A stretch of DNA of 64,000 nucleotides, taken from positions 496,001-560,000 of the forward strand of contig NZ_JAOWPT010000003.1 of NCBI RefSeq assembly GCF_025753855.1. Direction: 5' to 3'. Below, piece after piece: positions 21,885-31,441 of this stretch. This DNA comes from Mesorhizobium sp. ZC-5 (GTDB lineage: Bacteria; Pseudomonadota; Alphaproteobacteria; Rhizobiales; Rhizobiaceae). Below the pieces are notes generated by a model. It was not told the origin of the DNA. It made no database searches and saw only the letters and a list, made by a program, of their open reading frames with translations. Within the stretch, counting starts at the first letter, position 1. Every line of letters begins with the position of its first letter. The position numbers were made by a program, and so were the translations under genes.

Positions 21885-22352
21885 GTGGCTATCGAGATCG
21901 CAATTGAAAATCCCTTGCAGGACGACGTGCGCCTGATGGTCGCGGCGTTGAATGCGCATATGATCCCGTTGACACCGCGCGAGTTCCAGTTCCAGCTCAC
22001 CGTCGAGCAGATGGCCGAGCCTGCGGTGACCTTGTTCGTGGCGCGTGATCCGGATCGGCGTCCTGTCGGCATGGGCGCGCTGAAGGATCACGGCGGCGGT
22101 CTTGGCGAGGTCAAGCGCATGTTCACCTTGCCCGAGGTGCGCGGCCAGCGCGTCGGGTCCCAGCTCTTGCAGTCGATCGAGACGCTCGCGCGCGGCACGG
22201 GCGTCACGCGGCTGGTTCTGGAAACGGGTGAGGCGCCGGGCTTCGAGCCCGCCTACCGTGTCTATGAGCGCGGCGGGTTCCAGGTTTGCGGCGCGGTGCT
22301 CGACTACCCCGATTCCGGCCATTCCCGTTTTTACGAAAAGAAACTCGCCTGA
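21885..22352 (+). CDS. GNAT family N-acetyltransferase inside the gat operon
   Basis: A 155-residue GNAT protein with an acetyl-CoA loop [11 protein letters not shown] (near residues 84-94) and later strands ([24 protein letters not shown]). It starts at GTG 21885, 6 bp after gatC, and its TGA overlaps the gatA ATG (ATGA). It is thus embedded and translationally coupled within gatC-gatA. The acetyl acceptor is unknown. Confidence 0.88.
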   Translation: MAIEIAIENPLQDDVRLMVAALNAHMIPLTPREFQFQLTVEQMAEPAVTLFVARDPDRRPVGMGALKDHGGGLGEVKRMFTLPEVRGQRVGSQLLQSIETLARGTGVTRLVLETGEAPGFEPAYRVYERGGFQVCGAVLDYPDSGHSRFYEKKLA

Positions 22353-23917
22353 TGACCGACCTCACCAAATTGACGATCTCCGAAGCCCGCAAGAAACTGC
22401 GGGCGCGGGAAATCACCGCGACGGAAATCACCGACGCCTACCTCGGTGCAATTGATAGCGCCAACGAGACACTGAACGCCTATGTCGCGGTGACGCACGA
22501 CAAGGCCCGTGCCATGGCCAAGGCTTCCGACGAGCGTCTCGCCAACAATTCCGGCGGGGCGCTGGAAGGCATTCCGCTCGGCATCAAGGATCTGTTCGGC
22601 ACCGAGGGCGTGCACACGCAGGCCTGCAGCCATGTCCTGGACGGTTTCAAGCCGCGCTATGAGTCAACCGTGACGGCCAATCTGTGGGCGGACGGCGCCG
22701 TCATGCTGGGCAAGCTCAATATGGACGAGTTCGCCATGGGCTCATCCAACGAAACCTCCTACTACGGTCCCGTCATCAACCCCTGGCGCCGGTCTCGCGC
22801 CTCTACAGTCGTCCGCCCTACAACCCATATGGGCGACGGCGGTTTCGTTTCGGATGGCGGAGTTCGTACCGAGCGTTCGTTGGACAATATGCAGCTCGTA
22901 CCCGGTGGGTCGTCCGGTGGCTCGGCTTCGGCGGTCTCGGCTTTCCTGTGCGCCGGTGCCACCGCCACCGATACTGGTGGTTCGATCCGCCAGCCGGCTG
23001 CCTTTACCGGCACGGTTGGTATCAAGCCCACCTACGGCCGTTGTTCGCGCTGGGGTGTCGTCGCGTTCGCCTCGTCGCTCGACCAGGCGGGACCGATCAC
23101 CCGCGACGTGCGCGACTCCGCCATCATGCTGAAATCGATGGCTTCGGTCGATACCAAGGACACCACCTCCGTCGACCGGCCGGTCCCGGACTATGAAGCC
23201 GCACTCGGCCAGTCGATCCGAGGCATGAAGATCGGCATTCCGAAGGAATACCGCGTCGATGGCATGCCGCAGGACATCGAGGCGCTTTGGCAGAAGGGCA
23301 TAGACTGGCTGAAGGATGCCGGGGCCGAAATCGTCGACATCTCGCTGCCGCACACCAAATACGCTTTGCCGGCCTATTACATCGTGGCGCCGGCCGAGGC
23401 CTCGTCCAATCTCGCCCGCTACGACGGGGTCCGCTACGGCTTGCGGGTGCCGGGCAAGGATATCGTTGACATGTATGAAAAGACGCGCGCCGCCGGTTTC
23501 GGCCGCGAGGTCAAGCGCCGCATCATGATCGGCACTTATGTGCTCTCGGCCGGCTATTACGATGCCTATTACCTGCAGGCGCAGAAGGTACGCACCTTGA
23601 TCAAGCGCGATTTCGAAAAGGTCTTTGCCGACGGCATAGACACGATCCTGACGCCGGCCACGCCTTCCGCCGCCTTCGGTGTTGCCGACGAGGACATGGC
23701 AGCCGACCCGGTTAAGATGTACCTCAACGACATCTTTACGGTGACGGTGAACATGGCCGGCCTGCCTGGCATCGCAGTGCCGGCCGGTCTTGACGAAAAT
23801 GGGCTGCCGCTCGGGCTTCAGCTCATCGGACGGCCGTTCGACGAGGAAACCCTGTACCGGGCCGGCCACGTCATCGAACAGGCCGCCGGCCGTTTCGAGC
23901 CGCAGAAGTGGTGGTAG
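22352..23917 (+). CDS. gatA: Asp-tRNA(Asn)/Glu-tRNA(Gln) amidotransferase subunit A
   Basis: A 521-residue amidase-signature enzyme that releases ammonia from glutamine for GatCAB. The Ser-cisSer-Lys triad is intact: K79 in GIKDLF, S187 in GGSSGGS and S211 in DTGGSIRQ, with the usual 24-residue spacing. It is about 28 residues longer than the ~493-residue rhizobial GatA I remember. The extra length lies between NPWR (143-146) and LVPGG (182-186). The reading frame is uninterrupted and the rest of the protein is standard. Confidence 0.95.
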   Translation: MTDLTKLTISEARKKLRAREITATEITDAYLGAIDSANETLNAYVAVTHDKARAMAKASDERLANNSGGALEGIPLGIKDLFGTEGVHTQACSHVLDGFKPRYESTVTANLWADGAVMLGKLNMDEFAMGSSNETSYYGPVINPWRRSRASTVVRPTTHMGDGGFVSDGGVRTERSLDNMQLVPGGSSGGSASAVSAFLCAGATATDTGGSIRQPAAFTGTVGIKPTYGRCSRWGVVAFASSLDQAGPITRDVRDSAIMLKSMASVDTKDTTSVDRPVPDYEAALGQSIRGMKIGIPKEYRVDGMPQDIEALWQKGIDWLKDAGAEIVDISLPHTKYALPAYYIVAPAEASSNLARYDGVRYGLRVPGKDIVDMYEKTRAAGFGREVKRRIMIGTYVLSAGYYDAYYLQAQKVRTLIKRDFEKVFADGIDTILTPATPSAAFGVADEDMAADPVKMYLNDIFTVTVNMAGLPGIAVPAGLDENGLPLGLQLIGRPFDEETLYRAGHVIEQAAGRFEPQKWW

Positions 23918-23946
23918 TGCCGCACTAGAATTTTGAGGGGCAGGCC

Positions 23947-24744
23947 GTGTTCTTCTACCTCTCAAAGATATTCTGGTTTTTCATCCAGCCGCTGAACCTG
24001 TCGATTTTCCTGGCCTTTGCTGGCCTGCTGGCGATATTCCTTGGCCGTCGCCGCCTGGCGGTCGGTGGTGCATCGGCGGCATTCTTGGTCCTGGCCCTTT
24101 CGGCTTGGACATCGCTTGGTGCGCTGATGCTCAATCCTTTGGAAGAGCGCTTCCAGCGGCCGGCCAGCTTGCCGGAAAAGGTCGACGGTATTGTCGTGCT
24201 CGGCGGCGGTTTCGAGGGGGCCATCAACCTTGCCCGTGGCGGCTACGAACTGAACAGCGGCGGTGACCGCTTTGTCGAGACGGCGGTGCTGGCGAGGCGC
24301 TTCCCGAATGCTAGGGTCCTGGTCTCAGGCGGTACCGGGGCGATCCTGCTCGACGGAGAAGGGGATGCCGATACAGCGCCTCGGCTGCTCGTTGCGCTTG
24401 GAGTAGCGCCCGAACGGCTCATTCTGGAGAACAAGTCCCGCAACACCGCCGAGAACGCAGAGTTCTCGAAGGAACTCGTCAATCCGCAACCCGGTGAGAC
24501 ATGGCTGCTGGTCACCTCGGCATTCCATATGCCGCGCTCGGTGGGGTTGTTCCGCAAGGTCGATTTCGCGGTTGTACCTTGGCCGGCCGATTATCGCACA
24601 TCGGGCCGAGAAGGCGTCAGCCTCTTCGCCGACAACGAGATAGATGCCTTACAGAACACCACCGTGGCGGTGCGCGAGTGGATCGGGCTTTTGGCCTACT
24701 GGCTGTCGGGCCGCATTGATACGGTGCTGCCCGGTCCGCCCTGA
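23947..24744 (+). CDS. YdcF family protein (DUF218)
   Basis: A 265-residue protein with two N-terminal transmembrane segments (FFYLSKIFWFFIQPLNLSIFLAFAG; about residues 35-60). A DUF218 domain follows (VDGIVVLGGGFE, LVSGGTGA, NKSRNTAENAEFS, LLVTSAFHMPRSVGLFRK). The E. coli homologues YdcF/ElyC/SanA affect envelope integrity and lipid-carrier metabolism. It starts at GTG 23947 after a GAGGGGCAGG site. The 3' end overlaps the convergent DUF599 gene by 49 bp. Confidence 0.85.
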   Translation: MFFYLSKIFWFFIQPLNLSIFLAFAGLLAIFLGRRRLAVGGASAAFLVLALSAWTSLGALMLNPLEERFQRPASLPEKVDGIVVLGGGFEGAINLARGGYELNSGGDRFVETAVLARRFPNARVLVSGGTGAILLDGEGDADTAPRLLVALGVAPERLILENKSRNTAENAEFSKELVNPQPGETWLLVTSAFHMPRSVGLFRKVDFAVVPWPADYRTSGREGVSLFADNEIDALQNTTVAVREWIGLLAYWLSGRIDTVLPGPP

Positions 24745-25448
24745 ACGGGCGCTTCGGCCAGCACCGCGGCGCGGGCCGCTGAGAAGAACTGGCGGCGGAT
24801 CAGCACTGCAAGCAGAAGCAGCGTGGTCATCGCGAACACCCCGGCGTTCACGAACCAGCCGAGATAACCGATCGAAAAGAAGATGCCGCGCAGGCCGGCA
24901 TTGAAATGCTTGCCGGCCAGTATGTTCATCTTGGCTGCACGGATGACCGCCGCTTCCGTCTCGGCGCTGTATGCCGCTTCGTCGCGCATCACAGGAACTG
25001 CTCCGATCAGGATCGAGCAGTAATTGAAGAGCCTGTAGGACCAGCCGAACTTGAAGAATGCGTAGGCGAGGAGGATGACGAGGCCGAACACCTTCGTTTC
25101 GAACAGGCCGCGCGAGGGCGAGGCGACATAGGGCAGGTCGGAAAGCACCGAGAGCACCTGTTCGGTAGCGCCGAGCAGTGCAAAGCAACCGCCGATCGCG
25201 AAGATCGAGCTGGAAGCGAAAAACGCGGTGCCTTGCTGCAGGCCGATCATGATGGAGGTGTCGATCATCCTGAGTTCGCGCCGCGCCATCGTCCGCATCC
25301 AGGCTTCCCGCTGTGCGTTCATGGCGGTGGAGAGGGATATGCGGCTGAACAGCTTCCCGTCGGCGGCGAGTGCGAAGAACGTCCAGACCAGCAGGTACAA
25401 AGCGAGCGCCGCGAAATCATTGCCGGAAAGAATGAAAGAATCGCCCAT
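24696..25448 (-). CDS. DUF599 family membrane protein
   Basis: A 250-residue protein with four hydrophobic segments (FAALALYLLVWTFFALA; GTAFFASSSIFAIGGCFALLG; FGLVILLAYAFFKFGWSYRLFNYCSILIGAVP; GIFFSIGYLGWFVNAGVFAMTTLLLLAVLI). The REAWMRTMARRELRMIDTSI loop and HFNAGLRG are typical of DUF599, a proteobacterial membrane family of unknown role. It is convergent with YdcF and divergent from sdaA. Confidence 0.8.
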   Translation of the reverse strand: MGDSFILSGNDFAALALYLLVWTFFALAADGKLFSRISLSTAMNAQREAWMRTMARRELRMIDTSIMIGLQQGTAFFASSSIFAIGGCFALLGATEQVLSVLSDLPYVASPSRGLFETKVFGLVILLAYAFFKFGWSYRLFNYCSILIGAVPVMRDEAAYSAETEAAVIRAAKMNILAGKHFNAGLRGIFFSIGYLGWFVNAGVFAMTTLLLLAVLIRRQFFSAARAAVLAEAPVQGGPGSTVSMRPDSQ

Positions 25449-25701
25449 GCGCCGATTCTAACATACGTGGTGAGTTGATGGTCGCGCCGGTCCTGGGGCC
25501 TCACCAGAAAATGCAGTCCATGCCGTTCGCTCCCATATAATGACTTTCACCCGGTCGGATTTCCTTTGACTTCCCACTGCGGTCATGTCGTTTGCAGCGC
25601 ACCGGAAGTCGGCGCCCGCGAAGCCGACGGCCTGGAAAAGGCGGAAATATCGTTTGCAACGCGATGCCGTGCGCGAACCCACGGTCTGGAGTTTCTGGCG
25701 C

Positions 25702-27105
25702 GTGTTCCTCTCGGTCTTCGATCTGTTCAAAATCGGCATCGGGCCGTCGAGTTCCCACACGATGGGACCGATGACGGCGGCTGTGCGGTTTCTCGCCGAA
25801 GTCGCCGGCGACGACTGGCCGCGGCCGGCTGGCGCGGTCGTGGACCGGCTTGGCGCCAGCCTGCACGGGTCGCTTGCCTATACGGGTGTCGGCCATGGAA
25901 CCGATCGGGCCGTGATCCTCGGCCTGACGGGCGAAACGCCGCTGACCGTCGATCCGGACACGGCGGACGCCCAGGTCGAGAAGGTCAAGACCGAAAAGCG
26001 CGTCTCGCCACCCGGTCATCCAGGCTACAATTTCGATCCGGCCACCGACCTTGTTCTCGACAGGAAGACACCGCTGCTCGGACACGCCAATGGCATGGCG
26101 TTCTATGCTTACGATGCCGCTGGCCGATTGCTCCTGAAGCGCATCTATTATTCGATTGGCGGCGGCTTCGTCGTTTCCGATGAGGAACTGCAGCGCATGA
26201 AATCGCGCGGGTCGGTGACGACCGAAGGCAGCAAAGTGCCTTATCCATTCAAGAACGCCGTCGAGATGCTTGGAATGGCTGGCAAAAGCGGCCTGTCCAT
26301 CGCGGAGATGAAGCGCGTCAACGAAGAAACCCACATGTCGCGCGAAGAGCTCGATGAAGGTCTCGACAACATCTGGACCGCCATGCGGGGCTGCATCGAG
26401 CGCGGCCTGTCGCAGGACGGCATCATGCCGGGCGGATTGAAGGTTCGCCGCCGCGCACGCCAGTTGCACGACAAACTGCAGGAGGAGTGGCGCCAGAACC
26501 GGCCGAACCCGCTGCTCGCCAATGACTGGCTGTCGATCTATGCGATGGCGGTGAACGAAGAAAACGCCGCCGGCGGCCGCGTCGTCACCGCGCCGACCAA
26601 TGGCGCCGCCGGCACGCTGCCCGCGGTGCTGCGCTACTGGCTGCATTTTCATCCCGAGGCCGACCAGGCCAGCATACGCGACTTCCTGCTGACGGCGGCT
26701 GCGGTCGGCGGCATCATCAAGTCCAACGCATCGATTTCCGGCGCGGAGGTCGGCTGCCAGGGCGAGGTCGGCTCGGCGTCGGCGATGGCGGCGGCAGGAC
26801 TTTGCGCCGTCATGGGTGGCACCCCCGAGCAGGTGGAAAACGCCGCCGAGATCGCGCTCGAACATCATCTCGGCATGACCTGCGATCCCGTAGGCGGCCT
26901 GGTGCAGGTGCCCTGCATCGAGCGCAACGCATTGGGCGCCGTGAAGGCGGTGACGGCCGCTTCGCTCGCCATCAAGGGAGACGGCGTTCATTTCGTGCCG
27001 CTCGACGCGGCGATCGAGACGATGCGCCAGACCGGCCTCGACATGAGCGAAAAATACAAGGAAACCAGCCAGGGCGGCCTTGCGGTGAATGTCGTCGAAT
27101 GTTGA
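25702..27105 (+). CDS. sdaA: L-serine ammonia-lyase (iron-sulfur type)
   Basis: A 467-residue single-chain L-serine dehydratase converting serine to pyruvate and ammonia. The beta domain starts [19 protein letters not shown]. The alpha domain carries the [4Fe-4S] cysteines, visible in [18 protein letters not shown] and [19 protein letters not shown] chose GTG 25702, just before the conserved [11 protein letters not shown] start and preceded by GGAG; the frame is open 39 codons further upstream without family similarity. Confidence 0.94.
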   Translation: MFLSVFDLFKIGIGPSSSHTMGPMTAAVRFLAEVAGDDWPRPAGAVVDRLGASLHGSLAYTGVGHGTDRAVILGLTGETPLTVDPDTADAQVEKVKTEKRVSPPGHPGYNFDPATDLVLDRKTPLLGHANGMAFYAYDAAGRLLLKRIYYSIGGGFVVSDEELQRMKSRGSVTTEGSKVPYPFKNAVEMLGMAGKSGLSIAEMKRVNEETHMSREELDEGLDNIWTAMRGCIERGLSQDGIMPGGLKVRRRARQLHDKLQEEWRQNRPNPLLANDWLSIYAMAVNEENAAGGRVVTAPTNGAAGTLPAVLRYWLHFHPEADQASIRDFLLTAAAVGGIIKSNASISGAEVGCQGEVGSASAMAAAGLCAVMGGTPEQVENAAEIALEHHLGMTCDPVGGLVQVPCIERNALGAVKAVTAASLAIKGDGVHFVPLDAAIETMRQTGLDMSEKYKETSQGGLAVNVVEC

Positions 27106-27180
27106 TCCGGATTTGATCCGCGCCTGTGGAGAAGCCGGTTCGCGGTTGACCCCGGCGTTTGCCGCGCTAATGCTCTTGCC

Positions 27181-27618
27181 ATGTCACTGAACCTGATAAA
27201 GCTCTGCGTCGGCTGCGATAGCGTCGAGGATCTGGAAGAGTGGATTGCTTTCCGCCTGGACGAACGTCGGCGCGCCGGCGAGCCGGTCGAGCATTTCCAC
27301 ACGACGCGCATGGTTCCGACGCGCGGCAGCGAGGTGACCGATGGCGGCTCGCTCTACTGGGTGATCAAGGGCAGCGTGCAATGCCGCCAGTTGATTACAG
27401 AGATCCGGCCATTCACCGACAAGGACGGCATCGGCCGCTGCTACCTGATGCTCGACCCCACAGTTGTCCGCACCGAATGGCAGCCGCGTCGTGCCTTTCA
27501 GGGCTGGCGTTACCTGAAGCCGAACGAAGCGCCGTCCGATCTCGGCGCCGGCAGGACCGGCTGGGCCGAGATGCCGCCGAAGTTGCGTCAGGAACTCTCG
27601 GAACTCGGGCTTTTGTAG
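27181..27618 (+). CDS. DUF1489 family protein
   Basis: A 145-residue soluble protein, MSLNLIKLCVGCDSVEDLEEW, with TTRMVPTRG and SLYWVIKGSVQCRQ. These match DUF1489, an alphaproteobacterial family. Its biochemical role is unknown. It stands alone between sdaA and the VWA gene. Confidence 0.8.
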   Translation: MSLNLIKLCVGCDSVEDLEEWIAFRLDERRRAGEPVEHFHTTRMVPTRGSEVTDGGSLYWVIKGSVQCRQLITEIRPFTDKDGIGRCYLMLDPTVVRTEWQPRRAFQGWRYLKPNEAPSDLGAGRTGWAEMPPKLRQELSELGLL

Positions 27619-27697
27619 CCAAAAGCAGGCTGGCTGAATTCGGCTTGCGGCGTCGGCGGCCTTGCAAGCATCCATAAGACGCCACATGTTGATCCCG

Positions 27698-28435
27698 ATG
27701 AGCGACAAAAAGCCGCCCGTGCCCCTCCACACCGACAAGCCGCCTGCCGAGCTTCGGTCAGGCGCCAGTGAAATCGACGCGTTTGTGCGCCAAGCCCGAG
27801 CACTGGCTGCTTCGCGGCCAACCGGCTCGGGCCGGCTGATACTCGCACTCGATGCAACGATGAGCCGGCAACCAACCTGGGATCTGGCCTGCAGGCTGCA
27901 GGCTGAGATGTTCGACGCGGTCGCCAAGGCCTCGGCGTTGAAGGTTCAACTCGTTTACTTTCGCGGACTCGGCGAGTGCCGCAGTTCGAAATTTGTCGGC
28001 GACACCACGACGCTGAAAAATCTGATGGTCGGCATCGACTGCCGCGGCGGCAACACCCAGATCGGCAAGGTATTTTCCCATGCTCTCCGGGAGACGGAGC
28101 GGGAAAAGGTCGATGCAGTCGTCTTCATCGGCGACGCAATGGAGGAAGCTATCGACGATCTGGCGGAAAAAGCCGGCAGTCTCGGGCTGCATGGGGTTCC
28201 CGTCTTCCTCTTCCAGGAAGGCCGCGATGCGCTCGTCGAACACGCGTTCAAGGAATTTGCACGCCTGTCGAAAGGCGCCTGGTTCCGCTTCGACCGCAAT
28301 TCAGCCGCCGCGCTTGCAAAGCTGCTCTCCGCTGTCGCTGTGTTCGCCACCGGTGGGCTCAAGGCGCTCGAAGCCCGGGGCCGCCCCGAAGACCAATTGA
28401 TGATCGAGCACTTGAAGAGCGGCAAGGCAGGATGA
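27698..28435 (+). CDS. VWA-like domain protein
   Basis: A 245-residue soluble protein with a von Willebrand A-like fold. The MIDAS motif reads DATMS (in LILALDATMSRQ), followed by a threonine segment (VGDTTTLKNLM) and the acidic strand VVFIGDAMEE. A GNTQIGKVFSHAL stretch is characteristic. No membrane segment is present. The start could also be ATG 27686; neither has a strong ribosome-binding site. It overlaps the J-domain membrane-protein gene by 4 bp (ATGA), so the two are coupled. Confidence 0.75.
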   Translation: MSDKKPPVPLHTDKPPAELRSGASEIDAFVRQARALAASRPTGSGRLILALDATMSRQPTWDLACRLQAEMFDAVAKASALKVQLVYFRGLGECRSSKFVGDTTTLKNLMVGIDCRGGNTQIGKVFSHALRETEREKVDAVVFIGDAMEEAIDDLAEKAGSLGLHGVPVFLFQEGRDALVEHAFKEFARLSKGAWFRFDRNSAAALAKLLSAVAVFATGGLKALEARGRPEDQLMIEHLKSGKAG

Positions 28436-29127
28436 CGGTTGTCTTCTACAGCCTGATCAGCCTTCTCGCGATCACGCTGATTGCCATGGGCTTTCTGCGC
28501 ACCAATCCCGCGCGTCTTGCCGAAGCGTTGCGCATCAGTGGGCCGATAATTCTGGCGATTGTCGGCGGTTTGCTGGTTATCACAGGCCGGGCAGGGGTTG
28601 GCGGCATGCTGCTGTCGGGTGCATTAGCGTGGTATGCGTCGGGCAGGGCGACGCGCCGTGCTCGAAAGACGCCCGGCAAGCGCTCGACAGTCAGGACGGC
28701 GGCGCTTGAAATGGAGCTCGATCACGACAGCGGCGGGTTGGAAGGCCTGGTGTTGGCCGGCAGTCATGAGGGTCGCGCGCTGAGCACGATGTCCCAGGAC
28801 GAATTGCTGGAATTGCTGGGCGAGTTGTCCTCGGATCCCGAGAGCCTGCGCCTACTTGAGACCTATCTTGACGGCCGGTTTCCCGTCTGGCGAGAAAACG
28901 CGAAGGCGGATGACGGCGACCGGCAAGGTGTTGCGCCAGGTACGGGCGCCATGACTAAGGAGGAGGCCTACAAGGTCCTTGGTCTTGAAGCGGGTGCCAC
29001 TGCGGCGGAGGTCCGCAAGGCGCACCGCCGCCTGATGCAGCGCCTGCACCCCGATCTCGGCGGCTCCTCTTTCCTGGCGACGCGTATCAACGAAGCCAAG
29101 GACGTCCTTCTCTCCAAACACCACTAG
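28432..29127 (+). CDS. Membrane-anchored J-domain protein
   Basis: A 231-residue protein with two N-terminal transmembrane segments (VVFYSLISLLAITLIAMGFL; ISGPIILAIVGGLLVITG; a third hydrophobic stretch at GGMLLSGALAWYASG may be re-entrant), a soluble linker and a C-terminal J-domain. The J-domain (KEEAYKVLGLEAGATAAEVRKAHRRL...) has the catalytic HPD motif in RLHPDLGG. It resembles TIM14/Pam18-type J-proteins, which stimulate an Hsp70 at a membrane. It is coupled to the VWA gene; the client or process is unknown. Confidence 0.82.
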   Translation: MTVVFYSLISLLAITLIAMGFLRTNPARLAEALRISGPIILAIVGGLLVITGRAGVGGMLLSGALAWYASGRATRRARKTPGKRSTVRTAALEMELDHDSGGLEGLVLAGSHEGRALSTMSQDELLELLGELSSDPESLRLLETYLDGRFPVWRENAKADDGDRQGVAPGTGAMTKEEAYKVLGLEAGATAAEVRKAHRRLMQRLHPDLGGSSFLATRINEAKDVLLSKHH

Positions 29128-29178
29128 CTCTCCTTCGACACAGTCACATTTCCGGGAGATTGATCGGGACGGCCTGGC

Positions 29179-30570
29179 TTATTGCTGGACCGCGTAGCAC
29201 GAGATCTTCTTTTTCTTCAGCGCGGCGCATGCGTCCCACGCAGCGGTCTTCGATCCAAAACCGCCGAAGCGGGCGCGGTAATAGGTGGTGCCGTCCTTCA
29301 CGAAAGGCACCGTGAAAGGCGAGGCCGAGGCGACGGCTTTGGGAGCCCGCTTCGTTGTCTTGGCAAGGAAACCTTCCGCTTCGGCCGCGCTCGGCGAGGA
29401 AGCGACCTGAACGGCCCAACCTTCGGGTGCGGTGGACGAGGTACGGATCGGGTCGACATCTGCCTTGGGACGCGGCGCAGATTTCGGCCGTGGCGCAGGC
29501 TCCGCATAGGCCTGCACGATCGGCGCAGTGGTCTCTTCCACCACTGTTTCCTGCTCGGCCATCTGCTGCCTTTCCGCTTCGAGAACTTCTTCCTCGCTGA
29601 GCGCGACGATCACGTCGGGACGTGGATCAGGCGTCGGCGCCTTGCGCTTGGGCAGGATGGCCGACGCAATCGCCGCGATCGGCGACTCTCCGCGCATGGC
29701 GATCAACGGGCCGCTGTCGCGGGTCGAAGCCTTCGGCAGGTATTTCTTGATCAGTTCCGCCATTTGCGCATCGCGCGACCGGCCGGATTGGCCGCCCATC
29801 ACGACCGCGACGATGCTGCGATTTCCATCCGACACGGACGAAGCCAGATTGAAGCCGGATGCCCTTGTGTAACCGGTCTTGATGCCGTCGACGCCCTTGA
29901 TGCGTCCGAGCAGGCGGTTGTGGCCGTTGATGCGCTGGCGTCCATACTGGAATGAACGCGCCGAAAAATATTTGTAGTAGCGCGGAAAGTGTTCCCTGAG
30001 AGCAATGCCAAGCACCGCCATGTCGCGCGCGGTCGTCTTTTGAGCACTGTCCGGCAGGCCGTGCGCATTCTGGAACGTTGTGCCGCTCATGCCGAGGCGG
30101 CGTGCCTTGGCGGTCATCATGCGCGCGAATTTCTGCTGGGAGCCGCCGAGCAACTCGGCGACGGCGGTTGCCGAGTCATTGGCCGACTTCGTCACCATCG
30201 AATAAATCGCGGTTTCGACGGTGATCGAGTTGCCGGCCTTGACACCAAGCTTCGTCGGCGGTTCAGCCGCGGCCTGGGCGGAGAACGGAACGCGGCTCGA
30301 CAATGAGAGCCTGCCGCCGTCGAGGGCCTCGAACAGCATGTAGAGGGTCATCATCTTGGTCAGCGAAGCCGGGTAGCGCGGCGCGTCGGCGTTTGCCGAA
30401 AACAGTGTCTTGCCGGTGTTCGCATCGACGACGATCGCTGCATATTTCGACGAAGCCGCCGAAGTGCCCCCAACCGCGCCAAGCGTCATGGCCATCGCGA
30501 CGATGCCGACAAAAACGGTTCTGAAGGGAGAGACCGAAACGGATGAAAATCTAGCCCACGCCTGACGCAC
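29179..30570 (-). CDS. D-alanyl-D-alanine carboxypeptidase with SPOR domain
   Basis: A 463-residue secreted S11 peptidase trimming peptidoglycan peptides. It has an N-terminal signal sequence (FRTVFVGIVAMAMTLGAVGGTSAA), the active-site tetrad S69-LT-K72, then SAN (in SANDSATAV) and KTG (GIKTGYT). A Pro/Glu linker follows, and a C-terminal SPOR domain (WAVQVASSPSAAEAEGFL to the end) targets denuded septal glycan. I chose GTG 30570, preceded by AAAGGAA, over ATG 30600. Confidence 0.9.
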   Translation of the reverse strand: MRQAWARFSSVSVSPFRTVFVGIVAMAMTLGAVGGTSAASSKYAAIVVDANTGKTLFSANADAPRYPASLTKMMTLYMLFEALDGGRLSLSSRVPFSAQAAAEPPTKLGVKAGNSITVETAIYSMVTKSANDSATAVAELLGGSQQKFARMMTAKARRLGMSGTTFQNAHGLPDSAQKTTARDMAVLGIALREHFPRYYKYFSARSFQYGRQRINGHNRLLGRIKGVDGIKTGYTRASGFNLASSVSDGNRSIVAVVMGGQSGRSRDAQMAELIKKYLPKASTRDSGPLIAMRGESPIAAIASAILPKRKAPTPDPRPDVIVALSEEEVLEAERQQMAEQETVVEETTAPIVQAYAEPAPRPKSAPRPKADVDPIRTSSTAPEGWAVQVASSPSAAEAEGFLAKTTKRAPKAVASASPFTVPFVKDGTTYYRARFGGFGSKTAAWDACAALKKKKISCYAVQQ

Positions 30571-30781
30571 TGTTATTTCCTTTGAAGGTACTGCACCCAA
30601 GAGGCGGCAAAGGTTTCCTGCCTCGCATCGAATGACCCTAGGCGATCAGCGTTACCAATCCGTTTATGGTAACTGCGACGTTCATAATTTCAGTCGGGCT
30701 TGATTTTCAGTTGATTCAAATCTGGCCAGACCGCATGCGCGGGGCCTGGGTTTCCGTTGGGAGAGGGCCGGTCTTCCGGCA

Positions 30782-30825
30782 TTGACTTTTTGTGCGTTGC
30801 ACAATACACGATTTGCATCGCACAA
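30782..30825 (+). promoter_or_regulatory. Phasin promoter with perfect inverted repeat (PhaR-like operator)
   Basis: TTGACT (30782-30787) could be a -35 element, with TACACG (30805-30810) as a weak -10 at 17 bp spacing. The spacer contains a perfect dyad, TTGTGC-GTT-GCACAA (30790-30804). A second, partial copy (TTTGC-ATC-GCACAA, 30812-30825) lies 21 bp further on, two helical turns. PHB-responsive repressors of the PhaR family bind TGC/GCA dyads at phasin promoters in other bacteria, so this is a good candidate operator. Confidence 0.6.
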
Positions 30826-30863
30826 TGACGTGCTGACCATCCCATCTTGAAAGGGACATGCAC

Positions 30864-31193
30864 ATGACACAGACGTTCGAAGATGCCGGCAAGTTCGGCA
30901 AGGAATTCATGGACACCGGCCTGAAGAGCTTCGCCTCCCTCTCGAAGGGCTTCCAGGCTATCGCCACTGAGGCGACCGAATATTCGAAGAAGTCGTTCGA
31001 GACCGGCAGCGCCGCTATCGAGAAACTGGTCGCCGCGAAATCGCTCGAAAAGGCGATCGAGATCCAGACCGATTATGCCAAGCAGGCGTATGAGGGCTTC
31101 GTTGCCCAGGCGACTAAGCTCGGCGAGCTGTATGCGGAAGTCGCCAAGGATGCCTACAAGCCTTACGAATCGATTGTGGCCAAGGCGAAATAA
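30864..31193 (+). CDS. Phasin family protein
   Basis: A 109-residue helical amphipathic protein ([60 protein letters not shown]) matching the Phasin_2 family, which coats polyhydroxybutyrate granules. I chose ATG 30864: AGGGA lies 7 nt upstream, whereas the ATG at 30858 is only 1 nt from it. It is monocistronic, with a promoter dyad upstream and a strong terminator downstream. No PHB synthase is nearby. Confidence 0.88.
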   Translation: MTQTFEDAGKFGKEFMDTGLKSFASLSKGFQAIATEATEYSKKSFETGSAAIEKLVAAKSLEKAIEIQTDYAKQAYEGFVAQATKLGELYAEVAKDAYKPYESIVAKAK

Positions 31194-31214
31194 TCTGCCT
31201 GAAATTGGCGAGGA

Positions 31215-31268
31215 GCGGGTCGTTTGACCCGCGGTCGAGCCCGGCTGCGTCTCGCAGCCGGGTTTTTT
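31215..31268 (+). terminator. Rho-independent terminator of the phasin gene
   Basis: A perfect 10-bp stem (CCCGGCTGCG / CGCAGCCGGG, 31240-31262) with a TCT loop is followed by six T residues. A second perfect 7-bp hairpin (GCGGGTC / GACCCGC, 31215-31232) precedes it. The pair lies within 75 bp of the phasin stop codon. Confidence 0.9.
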
Positions 31269-31441
31269 GTATCCAGAAACGGGGTCTTGTTCACGATTGC
31301 GCCAAAACACAAGGCTTTGCACCTCAGGCCATATTGTCAGCGCAAAGAATGGCCTTAAAATCTCCCGGTAAGTACCTACATGTCGCACCTCATGAGGTTG
31401 TGACGAGAGGAAGGAAACGCTTGACCATCGGTGGGGATGCC

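Noticed and set aside
25501-26991. A ~496-codon open frame antisense to sdaA
   Set aside because: It has no recognisable motif and overlaps a complete L-serine dehydratase.
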